64,000 nt of DNA from Prevotellaceae bacterium HUN156 (GCA_900119285.1 FPIT01000013.1:31598-95597); one strand, 5' to 3'; positions 1-8,556 are shown, numbered from the stretch's first letter. Program-made: numbers and translations. Notes: generated by a model from the letters alone, not told the origin.

Positions 1-86
1 CTACATGATGAAGTGCACCCCAAAAAATTTGAAAAATCCGTGCCATCCGTGGTCGTAATAAAATTTGAAGTGCAAGTATAGTAGAT

Positions 87-118
87 GTATGTTAATAGTT
101 GGCGAACTATTAACATAC
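87..118. repeat. Strong intergenic hairpin, 14-bp arms
   Basis: A perfect inverted repeat: the arm GTATGTTAATAGTT (87-100) is followed by the 4-nt loop GGCG and its exact reverse complement (105-118). It has no T-tract, so it is not a standard intrinsic terminator for either strand. A partial echo of the arm (TGTTAATAGGTTAATAGTT) lies at about 156-174. No gene was recognised between the window start and this hairpin. Its role is unknown; it could be a protein-binding site or a small mobile palindrome. Confidence 0.75.
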
Positions 119-227
119 CAGAAACGCCCTATACATCATGGTTTGCGAGGTGTCATGTTAATAGGTTAATAGTTTTTGCGAAAACCTTTATTAGAATACA
201 CGATTTCTTTACGAGATTTTGAAAAAT

Positions 228-395
228 ACAGCTAAGCCAGCGCTGGCAACAGCTATCTTAGTGTATTGGTACAACTATCTCAGCGCTAGGTTAGCTGTAC
301 TCAGCGCTGAGATAGCTGTATTCGCGTTCCAATAGTTATTGTTTTGACCTTCAATAGTTATTGTAATGGACATCAATAGTTATTGTATTACGATG
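228..395. repeat. 22-nt-period repeat array, blocks A and B
   Basis: Two blocks of imperfect tandem units. Block A has units starting near 228, 249, 271, 293 and 314, sharing ACAGCTA/AGCTGTA and CAGCGCT; it includes the 12-bp palindrome GCCAGCGCTGGC (236-247) and a 13-bp inverted repeat (275-287 with 303-315). Block B has three exact copies of CAATAGTTATTGT at 330, 352 and 374, exactly 22 bp apart, with 9 variable bases between them. Unit length is 21-22 bp throughout. No coding sequence is supported here. Confidence 0.85.
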
Positions 396-445
396 CTAAA
401 GTAGCTCTTTCGTAAACCCTCGATTTGCATGCAGCCTACATTCGA

Positions 446-641
446 ATAGTTTGAAGCCTGAATCCTCATCGAATTCAGCGTAAATTCGATGAGGATTATG
501 CGTGCAAACTCATAGCCTTTTAATTCGGATAGTTTGACGACATTATTCGAAGGGTTTGACGACATTATTCGAAGGGTTTGACGACATTATTCGAAGGGTT
601 TGACGACATTATTCTCATCGAATTATGCCGTCAAACTATCT
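446..641. repeat. 22-nt-period repeat array, blocks C and D
   Basis: Block D is a near-perfect tandem array: the 22-bp unit that begins GTTTGACGACATTATTC occurs at 532, 554 and 576 identically, and a fourth copy at 598 breaks off after 17 bases. Block C, upstream and in the same phase (446, 468, 490, 512), contains a perfect 15-bp inverted repeat (461-475 with 483-497, loop CAGCGTA). The array ends with an inverted copy of the unit around 620-639. A 20-bp segment of that last unit recurs exactly, in opposite orientation, at 63632-63651. Confidence 0.9.
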
Positions 642-775
642 ACTCCCATTTTTTCTTACAGAAAGTTTGCGACTTTAGATCCGACTGAACCATTTGAAAT
701 TTTAACGCATTTCGACTTAATATTTCTACGATACGAGCGTATATATAGGTAGAACATCTAATCGAAATAGAGTAA

Positions 776-1384
776 ATGAAAAAATCAATTATCACCATCC
801 TATTAGTCCTCGTCGCACTGACGGGTTCGGCACAAAAAATCAGCAGTGCAAAAGCAACAGCCGATGACTATATCAAACTGTTGAATAATCAGGGGCTTTA
901 TGCCTATGCGCTCGACTTGTCGCAGTTGGAGAAAGACATGTATCTGATAGCTCCCGTCATTCAAGTATATAACAATGGGAAACTGGAAGAGGACATCCTA
1001 TCTGATTTTGGTATTGCTTATACCAATAGCGCACCAAGAATCACTATCGGGTTCTATTCTAAGTGCGACAGCCTGCTGACATTCAAATTCCAGTTCGACG
1101 AAGTCTGTGGTCTCTCATTCAGCCTACCTAAACACCCAGTAAAGAATGAGGCTGACAACACAGAAGAAATTATGTACAAACCCATACCATTTGCTATACA
1201 ACCCACTTGGAAAGAGCACGAAGTCATTCCTGTGGTAGCCTACAGTTCTTATTGGTATGATCCTGAAGATAAGATTTGTCGCAACTGCGACAGCAGAGAA
1301 CTTGATGCAAACTATATGAATAGCAATACCTTCAAATTTAGTCCTCACATCTACGTCTTTGGCGTAAAAATTTGGAAACGATAA
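776..1384 (+). CDS. Secreted hypothetical protein (DUF5041-like?)
   Basis: A 202-residue protein with a clear N-terminal signal peptide (MKKSIITILLVLVALTGSAQ, cleavage expected after the SAQ). The mature part has no motif I can tie to a reaction. It has several aromatic-rich strands and ends FGVKIWKR, which could be a small periplasmic beta-rich domain. The N-terminal half reminds me of DUF5041 proteins of Bacteroides and Prevotella, but this is memory only. The 775-bp upstream region is repeat-filled and lacks an obvious TAnnTTTG box. The gene is convergent with the lipoprotein gene at 1437, separated by a hairpin. The start is the ATG right after GAGTAA. Confidence 0.8.
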   Translation: MKKSIITILLVLVALTGSAQKISSAKATADDYIKLLNNQGLYAYALDLSQLEKDMYLIAPVIQVYNNGKLEEDILSDFGIAYTNSAPRITIGFYSKCDSLLTFKFQFDEVCGLSFSLPKHPVKNEADNTEEIMYKPIPFAIQPTWKEHEVIPVVAYSSYWYDPEDKICRNCDSRELDANYMNSNTFKFSPHIYVFGVKIWKR

Positions 1385-1408
1385 TTTTACGAACACAAAA
1401 GAAGAATG

Positions 1409-1433
1409 TAGCTCAAGTTTTTTCCTTGAGCTA
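1409..1433. terminator. Bidirectional hairpin between convergent genes
   Basis: TAGCTCAAG (1409-1417) pairs with CTTGAGCTA (1425-1433) across a loop GTTTTTTC-like stretch. It sits 25 bp after the stop codon at 1384 and just before the stop at 1437 of the opposing gene, the right place to terminate both transcripts. The T-run is in the loop rather than after the stem, so efficiency is uncertain. Confidence 0.55.
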
Positions 1434-1436
1434 TAT

Positions 1437-2036
1437 TTACTTGATTATCGTTTTATCAAGAAGTTCACTATGAATACACTTCTTGTTTGTGTAAACTGAG
1501 AGTTTTATATCATAATCATCTACTTCTGCACAAGTAGAATCCTCATTGATTCTTTGTTCCTTTGATAGTTCCCAGTATCCTATCTGCCCATTATCTTTAT
1601 TATAAAACACAGAGCAAGGGCTTCCATGTAACGATGAGAATTCCATGATTGGTTCTTTTTGCCCATACTCATAACATTCATATTCCTTATAATCAACACC
1701 TATACCAGTAGCACCCGCAGACTGTCCAAAAAGAAGCAAATAGTGTTTTTGTTTAAGAGTCAACTTATATGCTTCGGTAAAGGCTGTAACTTCATAGAAT
1801 TCCTCTATATGTTTTTTGTCAATCCATCCAAGTTTTAAGCAGTCGTCTTTGGACATAGCACAAGACGCAGAATCGAAACTAAAATATGGATACTTCTCTT
1901 TGAGCATATCCATAAGTTGCACGGAATCCCATTTGCATCTTTCAACATGACTCTTTGTCATCTTTGTAGTATTGCAGGCTACAACAAAAAAAAATAGACT
2001 AAATACTATTAATAAGCATAGCTTAAAATCTTTCAT
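1437..2036 (-). CDS. Hypothetical lipoprotein
   Basis: A 199-residue protein whose N-terminus is a lysine-containing start, a run of about 15 hydrophobic residues and a lipobox-like VVAC at residues 18-21, so it is predicted to be lipid-anchored after signal peptidase II cleavage. The mature part is Cys- and Asp/Glu-rich and matches no family I recognise. It lies 61 bp downstream of another small lipoprotein gene (2098-2568) on the same strand. The two may be co-transcribed from the TATATTTG box at 2600-2593. Function unknown. Confidence 0.75.
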   Translation of the reverse strand: MKDFKLCLLIVFSLFFFVVACNTTKMTKSHVERCKWDSVQLMDMLKEKYPYFSFDSASCAMSKDDCLKLGWIDKKHIEEFYEVTAFTEAYKLTLKQKHYLLLFGQSAGATGIGVDYKEYECYEYGQKEPIMEFSSLHGSPCSVFYNKDNGQIGYWELSKEQRINEDSTCAEVDDYDIKLSVYTNKKCIHSELLDKTIIK

Positions 2037-2097
2037 TTTCTATGTTAGATGTTATGTTAACTATTCTCATTAAATATATCAATAAAGTGACTTGTCT

Positions 2098-2568
2098 CTA
2101 CTTTTCCCAAAGATGGAGTGCTGCCATAAAGTCTTTGAAATCTTGGGAGTATTCGGCTGTATGACCAAAATAATAATCATAACTTATAGATTTGGGGCTT
2201 TTATATTGTATAATAACATGTAAACCAGGAAAATCCGTATAACGACATTCATGCACTTTTAGAATATCCTTACTTGTATGATAGACAAATAATCGATATG
2301 TCAATTCCTTGATTTTATCTGCTTCAGATTTAGGCAACACAATCTTTTCTGGTTTTCGCATTTTATCCATTATTGCACTTTTGTATTGAATAACACTATC
2401 ATTACGTATAGTCCAAGCAATACTTGTATCCTGTCGCAGTACTGAATATCGTATCTGGATATCGTCAACCTCCTCCTCAAAACACTCTTTAGGTGTAGAT
2501 TTAGTACATCCTACACATACTATTGCAACACACGATAGTGTCAGTAGCAATTGATATATCTGTTTCAT
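2098..2568 (-). CDS. Hypothetical lipoprotein
   Basis: A 156-residue protein with a type II signal peptide (MKQIYQLLLTLSCVAIVCVGC, lipobox VCVGC, Cys at about residue 21). The mature domain is charged and has no recognisable catalytic motif. A promoter box TATATTTG on the minus strand (2600-2593) lies about 25 bp before the start codon, making this the first gene of a probable two-gene unit with 1437-2036. Function unknown; the cellular site is inferred to be the periplasmic or outer face of a membrane. Confidence 0.75.
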   Translation of the reverse strand: MKQIYQLLLTLSCVAIVCVGCTKSTPKECFEEEVDDIQIRYSVLRQDTSIAWTIRNDSVIQYKSAIMDKMRKPEKIVLPKSEADKIKELTYRLFVYHTSKDILKVHECRYTDFPGLHVIIQYKSPKSISYDYYFGHTAEYSQDFKDFMAALHLWEK

Positions 2569-2592
2569 TCTGCTATTTTAGTTTTTTCGCTG

Positions 2593-2600
2593 CAAATATA
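2593..2600 (-). promoter_or_regulatory. TATATTTG -7 promoter box
   Basis: Minus-strand match to the Bacteroidetes -7 consensus TAnnTTTG, about 25 bp before the lipoprotein start at 2568. Confidence 0.55.
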
Positions 2601-2701
2601 CATAATTACGACAAAACTTCCAAATGCAGTATCGACGAAATGTAGCATTTTATATACAAAAAGCCAATCATACAACTTTTTAACATCGATCAGCCCCCTT
2701 T

Positions 2702-2763
2702 AAGCCTCCCACTCCTCTATATCTTGTTCCCTTTAAGGGAACATAGATAAGAGGGAGAGGCTT
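2702..2763. repeat. REP-like hairpin overlapping the RAYT stop codon
   Basis: An imperfect inverted repeat of about 30 bp per arm, with a perfect inner stem GTTCCCTT (2726-2733) / AAGGGAAC (2735-2742) and outer arms AAGCCTCCC... / ...GAGAGGCTT. It spans the last codons and stop of the transposase at 2717-3805, so the protein's last ~15 residues are encoded by the hairpin. Family knowledge: RAYT genes are typically flanked by the REP palindromes they act on. That this hairpin is the cognate REP is inference. It may also serve as the gene's terminator. Confidence 0.6.
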
Positions 2764-3805
2764 TATTCCCCATGATGTTATCTGCTAAAGACTCACGACT
2801 TAACTCTTGAGCCATGAGGTTCATTTGTTGACAGTCCCATGCAGTAAGTGTGATGCGCTCATTGCTATGAGGCCAAACAGAAAGCATTAAGAGGCGACCC
2901 TTGGCACAGGCATCAAACTGTTCGCCTTTAGGCTTAGACAAAGGTGCAAAGCCATTACGTAACACAACAATGGCAGGCAAACCTAAATCGAAGACTGTAC
3001 GCATGACTTGTTTCTCCCCAGGAGAGATTGCGGGAGAGATGAGTACACAACCCGCCTTAGCATCAGCAACGAGACGGTTGACTTCAGCCTCTAATTGTTC
3101 TGGAGAAAGGCGACGGGAAATACGCACATTCTGTCGCCAAGGAGCAGCCAGCAATTGGCGATTGCCAATGCCGTTGTATATTCTCGAGCCTATCTGGCAA
3201 CCGAAAAAGGGACAAAGCCAATCGGGGCGCTCGCGCTTCATTAACAGGCGACGTGGGTTATCGCGCAGATAATGCTTCCAGCGCTGGTACTCCTCGCTAT
3301 TACGGAGCAGGAGGTCATTGAAACCAGGCTCAAACAAAAGGCCGTGCTCTGGATGACTGCCCTTTTGTGTTTGTTGCGACTGAGTCGCAACAGACTCTTG
3401 GGAATCATTCTCCACAGGAGCAATCAGTCGGCGGTAGTGACGACCGCAACCAGTCTTAAAGCCTCTAATCACTCCGCTTAGCCCACACTCTAAAGGCTCA
3501 CTGATAAAGATAATGCCATGCAGATGGTCGGGCATCATTTGGAGTTCGTACACCTTAACTTCAGGATGATACAGAGGAATGCCCCACCATTCATCCCTGA
3601 CCGCATTTCCCAAAACTGTCAGTTCTATACGAGCATCATCGGGACTTCCATAGACACGACCAAACAATGGGCGACGACCTTCCACGGTAATAGTAACCAT
3701 ATAAATGCCACGACGTGTATAGTCATGACCTACGCAGCGTCGCTTCATAGACGGTTTCTTCTCACCAGCAAAGCTTTTCCGTTTTTCGTAAGTTTCTTTA
3801 TCCAT
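2717..3805 (-). CDS. REP-associated tyrosine transposase with extra C-terminal domain
   Basis: A 362-residue protein of the Y1_Tnp/RAYT family (IS200-like HUH transposases that nick single-stranded DNA). The HUH pair is visible in MPDHLHG (H94, H96). Candidate nucleophile tyrosines are Y173 and Y179 in the helix EYQRWKHYLRDNPRR. The family domain ends near residue 200. Residues about 215-345 form a second domain: an alternating beta/alpha pattern with AGCVLISPAISPGEKQVMR, a hydrophobic strand ending VVLRNGF, and a closing LLMLSVWPH. I read this as a DprA/SLOG-like Rossmann fold, low certainty. The promoter box TATCTTTG (3820-3813) is so close that the leader would be only about 4 nt. M20 is an alternative start. 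The gene ends inside a hairpin (2702-2763). Confidence 0.85.
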   Translation of the reverse strand: MDKETYEKRKSFAGEKKPSMKRRCVGHDYTRRGIYMVTITVEGRRPLFGRVYGSPDDARIELTVLGNAVRDEWWGIPLYHPEVKVYELQMMPDHLHGIIFISEPLECGLSGVIRGFKTGCGRHYRRLIAPVENDSQESVATQSQQTQKGSHPEHGLLFEPGFNDLLLRNSEEYQRWKHYLRDNPRRLLMKRERPDWLCPFFGCQIGSRIYNGIGNRQLLAAPWRQNVRISRRLSPEQLEAEVNRLVADAKAGCVLISPAISPGEKQVMRTVFDLGLPAIVVLRNGFAPLSKPKGEQFDACAKGRLLMLSVWPHSNERITLTAWDCQQMNLMAQELSRESLADNIMGNKASPSYLCSLKGNKI

Positions 3806-3812
3806 TGGAATG

Positions 3813-3820
3813 CAAAGATA
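3813..3820 (-). promoter_or_regulatory. TATCTTTG -7 promoter box for RAYT
   Basis: Minus-strand TAnnTTTG match ending 7 bp before the ATG at 3805. Transcription would start only a few bases before the start codon. Confidence 0.55.
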
Positions 3821-3914
3821 CGTAATAATCTATATACGACCAATAGAAGATGCTAGAAGTCGACTATTAAAACAAAAAAATCAACTTTTGTTTTGTATTG
3901 TGCTCGCTTTTTCT

Positions 3915-3922
3915 TATCTTTG
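3915..3922 (+). promoter_or_regulatory. TATCTTTG -7 promoter box for parC
   Basis: Plus-strand TAnnTTTG match 27 bp before the ATG at 3950. Because it lies downstream of an in-frame ATG at 3893, it argues that 3950 is the true start of the topoisomerase gene. Confidence 0.65.
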
Positions 3923-3949
3923 CAGGAAAATCAAAATCTACCCTTATCT

Positions 3950-6655
3950 ATGGATGACGAAATAAAAGATAGCGAAATACTGGAGCAGGACGCTTCAGAA
4001 CAACAGGAAGAGATGGCGGAAGGCGCTGGGCACTCTGACTATAAGCCCGTGAACCGCTTCGACGCCGCTGCCGTACACCATTTGAGCGGCATGTATCAGA
4101 ACTGGTTTCTGGATTATGCTTCCTATGTTATTCTAGAGCGTGCCGTACCACATATCGAAGACGGATTGAAACCCGTACAGCGACGCATCCTGCACTCTAT
4201 GAAGCGCATGGACGACGGACGCTACAACAAGGTGGCAAACATTGTAGGTCATACGATGCAGTTCCACCCTCACGGCGATGCTTCTATCGGTGACGCACTG
4301 GTACAGATGGGACAGAAAGACCTGCTCATCGACACACAGGGAAACTGGGGAAACATCCTGACAGGTAACCGTGCTGCAGCACCTCGTTATATCGAGGCTC
4401 GTCTATCGAAGTTTGCCTTAGACACCGTCTTCAATCCAAAGACCACCGAATGGCAGATGTCGTATGATGGTCGTAACAAAGAGCCTATCACACTTCCCGT
4501 AAAGTTCCCTTTGCTGTTGGCACAGGGCGCCGAGGGTATTGCCGTAGGTTTGTCATCCAAGATTCTGCCCCACAACTTCGTAGAAATCTGCGATGCGGCA
4601 ATCAGTTATCTGCATGGCGAGGAGTTCCACCTCTATCCCGACTTCCCCACTGGCGGTAGCATCGATGTATCGAAATACAACGACGGCCAGCGTGGTGGTG
4701 TATTGAAGGTGCGTGCTAAGATTGAGAAGTTGGACTCAAAGACACTGGTTATCCGAGAGATTCCTTTCTCTAAGACTACCGAGACACTGATTGACTCTAT
4801 TCTAAAAGCTATCGATAAGGGTAAGATTAAAGCCCGCCACGTGGAAGACCTGACAGCAGCAAAGGTAGAGATACAAGTACAGCTGGCTCCTAGTGTTTCA
4901 TCAGACAAGACGCTGGATGCCTTGTATGCTTTCTCGGATTGCGAAATCAACATCTCACCCAACTGCTGTGTCATCGAAGACAATAAGCCACAGTTCCTGA
5001 CCGTCAGCGATGTGCTGCGCCACTCTGTTGACCGCACTAAGGATTTGATTCGTCAGGAATTGGAGATTCGCAAGGGCGAACTATTGGAGCAACTGCACTT
5101 CTGTTCGTTGGAGAAGATATTCATCGAGGAGCGTATCTATAAGGATAAGAAATTTGAACAGGCGCCCACCATCGATGCTGTTTGCGAGCATATCGACGAG
5201 CGCTTGACACCATACTATCCACAGATGGTTCGCGAGGTAACCAAGGAAGATATTCTTCGTCTGCTGGAAATCAAGATGCAGCGCATCCTGAAGTTCAACA
5301 AGGATAAGGCCGACGAGCTGATGGCTCGCATCAAAGCAGAGATAGAAGAGATAGATCGCGACTTGGCTAATCTGGTGGAAGTAACAGCCAACTGGTTCCA
5401 GTTCCTGAAAGATAAATACGGCAAGGAGCATCCACGCCTTACGGAGATTCGCAACTTTGACACCATCGAGGCTACCAAGGTGGTAGAGGCTAACCAGAAG
5501 CTCTATATCAACAGACAGGATGGCTTTATCGGTACAAGTCTGAAGAAAGACGAGTTTGTATGCAACTGCTCAGACATTGACGATATCATCATCTTCTATA
5601 AGGATGGTAAGTTTAAGGTGGTTCGCGTAGCCGACAAGCTCTTCGTGGGCAAGAACGTGATGTGGCTCGGCGTATTTAAGAAGAACGACCAGCGCACCAT
5701 CTATAATGCGGTATATCGTGATGGTCGCAAGGGCTATTACTATATCAAGCGCTTCAATGTTCCCGCCATCACGCGCGATCGTGAATACGACCTCACGGCA
5801 GGAACAGAGGGTTCACGCGTATGTTACTTCACTGCTAACCCCAATGGTGAGGCAGAGGTCATCAAGGTAACGCTCGACCCAGCACCAAAGTTGAAGAAGA
5901 TATTCTTCGACAAAGACTTCTCGGAGATTCTTATCAAGGGACGTGGTGCAAAGGGTAACCTGCTGACAAAATATCAGGTACACCGCATCGGACTGAAGAG
6001 TCATGGTCACTCTACGCTAGGTGGCAGAAAGGTATGGTACGATCCGGATGTAAATCGCCTGAACTATGACGAGCACGGACGACTGCTGGGCGAGTTTAAC
6101 GATGGCGACCAGATACTGGTAATCCTCAAGAATGGTGAATACTACCTCTCGGGCTTTGATGCTAACGTCCACTTTGAAGACAACATCGACCGTCTGGAGA
6201 AATACGAGGCTGACAAGGTGTGGAGCTGTATCCTCTTTGATGCCGACAACCAAGGTTATCCGTATGTGAAGCGCTTTACGATGGAAGCATCGAAGCGTAA
6301 GCAGAACTACTTGGGCGAAAACGAGAACTCACAGCAGATACTGCTGACCGACACACCATTCCCACGCATTCAGGTAACCTATGGTGGCAACGATGCCTTC
6401 CGTGGTACTGAAGAGATAGACGTGGAGCAGTTTATTGCTGTCAAAGGCTTTAAGGCAAAGGGTAAGCGCCTGACAACCTATCAGACGGCAAGCATTAAAG
6501 AATTGGAGCCAACACGATTCCCCGAACCACCCGAAGATACTTCTGAGGAGGACGAGGAACCAGAGAATCTCGACCCAGATGCAGGCAAGAGCCAGCAACA
6601 GGTAATGGATGAACTGACAGGACAACTCAGCCTATTCCCCGATGATAAAAATTAA
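3950..6655 (+). CDS. parC: DNA topoisomerase IV subunit A (ParC/GyrA family)
   Basis: A 901-residue type IIA topoisomerase breakage-reunion subunit, which cuts and rejoins DNA while the ATPase subunit (ParE, not in this window) drives strand passage. The catalytic tyrosine is in AAAPRYIEAR (about residue 150). Upstream are HGDASIGDALVQMGQ, the quinolone-determining helix, and LKPVQRRIL; a coiled-coil gate region (about 400-500) and a C-terminal beta-pinwheel region follow. The Asp/Glu-rich tail (EDTSEEDEEPE) is typical of Bacteroidetes homologues. I call it ParC rather than GyrA from overall likeness, and because no GyrA-box is evident. An ATG at 3893 lies before the promoter box, so the start is set at 3950. 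It overlaps the next gene by 14 bp. Confidence 0.9.
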   Translation: MDDEIKDSEILEQDASEQQEEMAEGAGHSDYKPVNRFDAAAVHHLSGMYQNWFLDYASYVILERAVPHIEDGLKPVQRRILHSMKRMDDGRYNKVANIVGHTMQFHPHGDASIGDALVQMGQKDLLIDTQGNWGNILTGNRAAAPRYIEARLSKFALDTVFNPKTTEWQMSYDGRNKEPITLPVKFPLLLAQGAEGIAVGLSSKILPHNFVEICDAAISYLHGEEFHLYPDFPTGGSIDVSKYNDGQRGGVLKVRAKIEKLDSKTLVIREIPFSKTTETLIDSILKAIDKGKIKARHVEDLTAAKVEIQVQLAPSVSSDKTLDALYAFSDCEINISPNCCVIEDNKPQFLTVSDVLRHSVDRTKDLIRQELEIRKGELLEQLHFCSLEKIFIEERIYKDKKFEQAPTIDAVCEHIDERLTPYYPQMVREVTKEDILRLLEIKMQRILKFNKDKADELMARIKAEIEEIDRDLANLVEVTANWFQFLKDKYGKEHPRLTEIRNFDTIEATKVVEANQKLYINRQDGFIGTSLKKDEFVCNCSDIDDIIIFYKDGKFKVVRVADKLFVGKNVMWLGVFKKNDQRTIYNAVYRDGRKGYYYIKRFNVPAITRDREYDLTAGTEGSRVCYFTANPNGEAEVIKVTLDPAPKLKKIFFDKDFSEILIKGRGAKGNLLTKYQVHRIGLKSHGHSTLGGRKVWYDPDVNRLNYDEHGRLLGEFNDGDQILVILKNGEYYLSGFDANVHFEDNIDRLEKYEADKVWSCILFDADNQGYPYVKRFTMEASKRKQNYLGENENSQQILLTDTPFPRIQVTYGGNDAFRGTEEIDVEQFIAVKGFKAKGKRLTTYQTASIKELEPTRFPEPPEDTSEEDEEPENLDPDAGKSQQQVMDELTGQLSLFPDDKN

Positions 6656-7457
6656 GTTCTTGCTTCTCGCCCTGCTACCGTATGCTGCAGCTATGTCACA
6701 GTCGCAGCCTCAGCCTAATGACTCACAGAAGGTTATTACGCGTAGTACGATGGTGGGCATTGGAGCAACGAACATCCTTGATACCTATCTTTCTGAGGAG
6801 CACTTCAAGGGAGGAGGTATCAGCTTCTTAGCTACTGTTGAGCGCCAACAACAAAATAGTCGATGGGCCACACTGATGGAGCATGAGGCAAATATCTCCA
6901 GTTGTGATAGTCGTAATACGCAACAGGAACTGGAAGCAGCCTACAACTTCTATTGGGGAAAGCTATATCGCTGGGACTTGTTGGACGGACAGCTAAGTCT
7001 GCAAGCAGGTGGACTATTAAATACTTCACTGGGAGTAATCTATAACACCTCTAATGGCAACAATCCTGCACAGGCTCGCGCTCACCTCAACCTCATGCCG
7101 ACAGGAGTGGCTACTTATCGATTCCAACTATTCAACAAGCAGATGGTAGCTCGCTATGAACTGAGTTTACCCTTAGCTGGTGTGATGTTCTCACCCAACT
7201 ACGGACAGTCATACTACGAGATATTTAACCGAGGTAACTATGACCACAACATCGTACCGACCACATTTGTTTCGGCACCCGAATGGCGACAGTTGCTAAC
7301 TCTTGATGCAGTTATCACTCGCCGCATAACCCTTCGCATCGGTTATCTTGGCAATATCCAGCAATCAAATGTCAACGGCTTGCGACAGCATATCTGGACG
7401 CATCGCTTCCTGATAGGTCTTATTAAACGATTCAGTATCACACCTCACACTCTATGA
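6642..7457 (+). CDS. DUF3316 family secreted protein
   Basis: A 271-residue protein with a signal peptide (cleavage near AAAMSQ). The mature chain alternates polar and hydrophobic residues in amphipathic strands and ends with a hydrophobic/aromatic segment, which suggests a small outer-membrane beta-barrel. It resembles the DUF3316 family of Bacteroidetes (recognised by overall pattern, function unknown). The start overlaps the parC stop by 14 bp and its own stop overlaps the S41 peptidase start by 4 bp, so the three genes are translationally coupled. Confidence 0.75.
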   Translation: MIKIKFLLLALLPYAAAMSQSQPQPNDSQKVITRSTMVGIGATNILDTYLSEEHFKGGGISFLATVERQQQNSRWATLMEHEANISSCDSRNTQQELEAAYNFYWGKLYRWDLLDGQLSLQAGGLLNTSLGVIYNTSNGNNPAQARAHLNLMPTGVATYRFQLFNKQMVARYELSLPLAGVMFSPNYGQSYYEIFNRGNYDHNIVPTTFVSAPEWRQLLTLDAVITRRITLRIGYLGNIQQSNVNGLRQHIWTHRFLIGLIKRFSITPHTL

Positions 7458-8464
7458 AGAAAGCGCTATTATATATTATCGTATGCCTGACGACACTCGT
7501 ATCTTGCGTAGATACCGAGGAGCGCCCTGATACTCCGGTGGGAAACTTTGAAGCGTTGTGGACGATTATTGACGAGCACTACTGTTTCTTTGATTATAAG
7601 CAACAGGAGTATGGCCTCGACTGGAATGCAGTCTATGATAAATATAAGGTACGCGTCAACAATAACATGACAACAGTCCAACTATTCGAAGTGCTTTGTG
7701 ATATGCTGGCAGAACTACGCGATGGTCATGTCAATCTATCCAACTCGATGGACTACGGACGCTATTGGAAGTGGCACGAGGACTATCCCAAAAATTATAG
7801 CGACACCTTAGAGCGCCACTATATGGGAACAGACTATATGATAGCCAACGGGCTACGCTACCGAGTACTGGACGATAATATTGGATATATCCGTTGTGAA
7901 TCATTTGAGACACCTATTGGAGAAGGTAATCTTGATGAGGTACTCTCCTATTTATTATTCTGTCGTGGCCTCATCATTGACATTCGCAACAATGGCGGTG
8001 GAAATCTCAATGTAGCAGAGCGACTGGCAGGCCGCTTTGTTCACGAAAAGACATTGGTGGGCTATATGCAACATAAGACTGGTACCGGGCATCAGGATTT
8101 CTCGGAACTACAAGAAATCTATCTGGAACCATCAAGCAATGTAAGATGGAACAAGCAGGTTTGCGTACTCGTTAATCGCAGCGTATTTAGTGCCGCCAAC
8201 GAATTTGCCGTGATGATGCATTGCCTACCCAACGTAACCTTGATAGGCGACCATACTGGCGGAGGTAGCGGACTTCCCATGAGCAATAGTCTGCCTAATG
8301 GATGGAGCGTTAGATTCTCTGCTTGTCCTATGTATGACAAAAACAAACAACAGACAGAGTTAGGTATTGAGCCTGACATTGCAGTAGCTCTCAGCAAGGC
8401 TTCTATGGACGAAAACAAAGATGACATCATAGAAGCTGCGAGAAAAATCATTGCAGGGAAATAA
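7454..8464 (+). CDS. S41 family serine peptidase, lipoprotein
   Basis: A 336-residue C-terminal-processing (tail-specific) type peptidase. A lipoprotein signal is visible (TTLVSC, Cys about residue 18), so it acts on the periplasmic side of a membrane. Family blocks: the DGHVNL strand, GLIIDIRNNGGGN, the probable nucleophile Ser in NRSVFSAANEFA, and TGGGSGLP near the C-terminus. No separate PDZ domain is evident, as in many short Bacteroidetes S41 enzymes. It overlaps the DUF3316 gene by 4 bp and is the last gene of the parC unit. The substrate is unknown. Confidence 0.85.
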   Translation: MKKALLYIIVCLTTLVSCVDTEERPDTPVGNFEALWTIIDEHYCFFDYKQQEYGLDWNAVYDKYKVRVNNNMTTVQLFEVLCDMLAELRDGHVNLSNSMDYGRYWKWHEDYPKNYSDTLERHYMGTDYMIANGLRYRVLDDNIGYIRCESFETPIGEGNLDEVLSYLLFCRGLIIDIRNNGGGNLNVAERLAGRFVHEKTLVGYMQHKTGTGHQDFSELQEIYLEPSSNVRWNKQVCVLVNRSVFSAANEFAVMMHCLPNVTLIGDHTGGGSGLPMSNSLPNGWSVRFSACPMYDKNKQQTELGIEPDIAVALSKASMDENKDDIIEAARKIIAGK

Positions 8465-8501
8465 TTTTTGATAATTATTTTTAATTTCTAATTTTTATTT
8501 G

Positions 8502-8509
8502 TACCTTTG
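8502..8509 (+). promoter_or_regulatory. TACCTTTG -7 promoter box for tRNA-Leu
   Basis: TAnnTTTG match about 48 bp upstream of the mature tRNA 5' end. Confidence 0.6.
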
Positions 8510-8556
8510 CACCCGCAATTGAAAACTGTCAATTGTATTCAAAGGCGAAAACCTTT

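Noticed and set aside
380..565. 61-codon frame on the minus strand within the repeat field
   Set aside because: It runs through blocks C and D of the 22-bp array, has no promoter box, and its codons simply follow the repeat.
228..641. Possible CRISPR array
   Set aside because: The variable part between repeats is only 5-9 bp, units are palindromic or drift, and no cas genes are present.
2901..3272. 123-codon plus-strand frame inside the transposase gene
   Set aside because: Antisense shadow with no supporting signals.
3893..3949. Upstream start for parC
   Set aside because: The TATCTTTG promoter box at 3915-3922 lies downstream of it, so an mRNA would not include this ATG.
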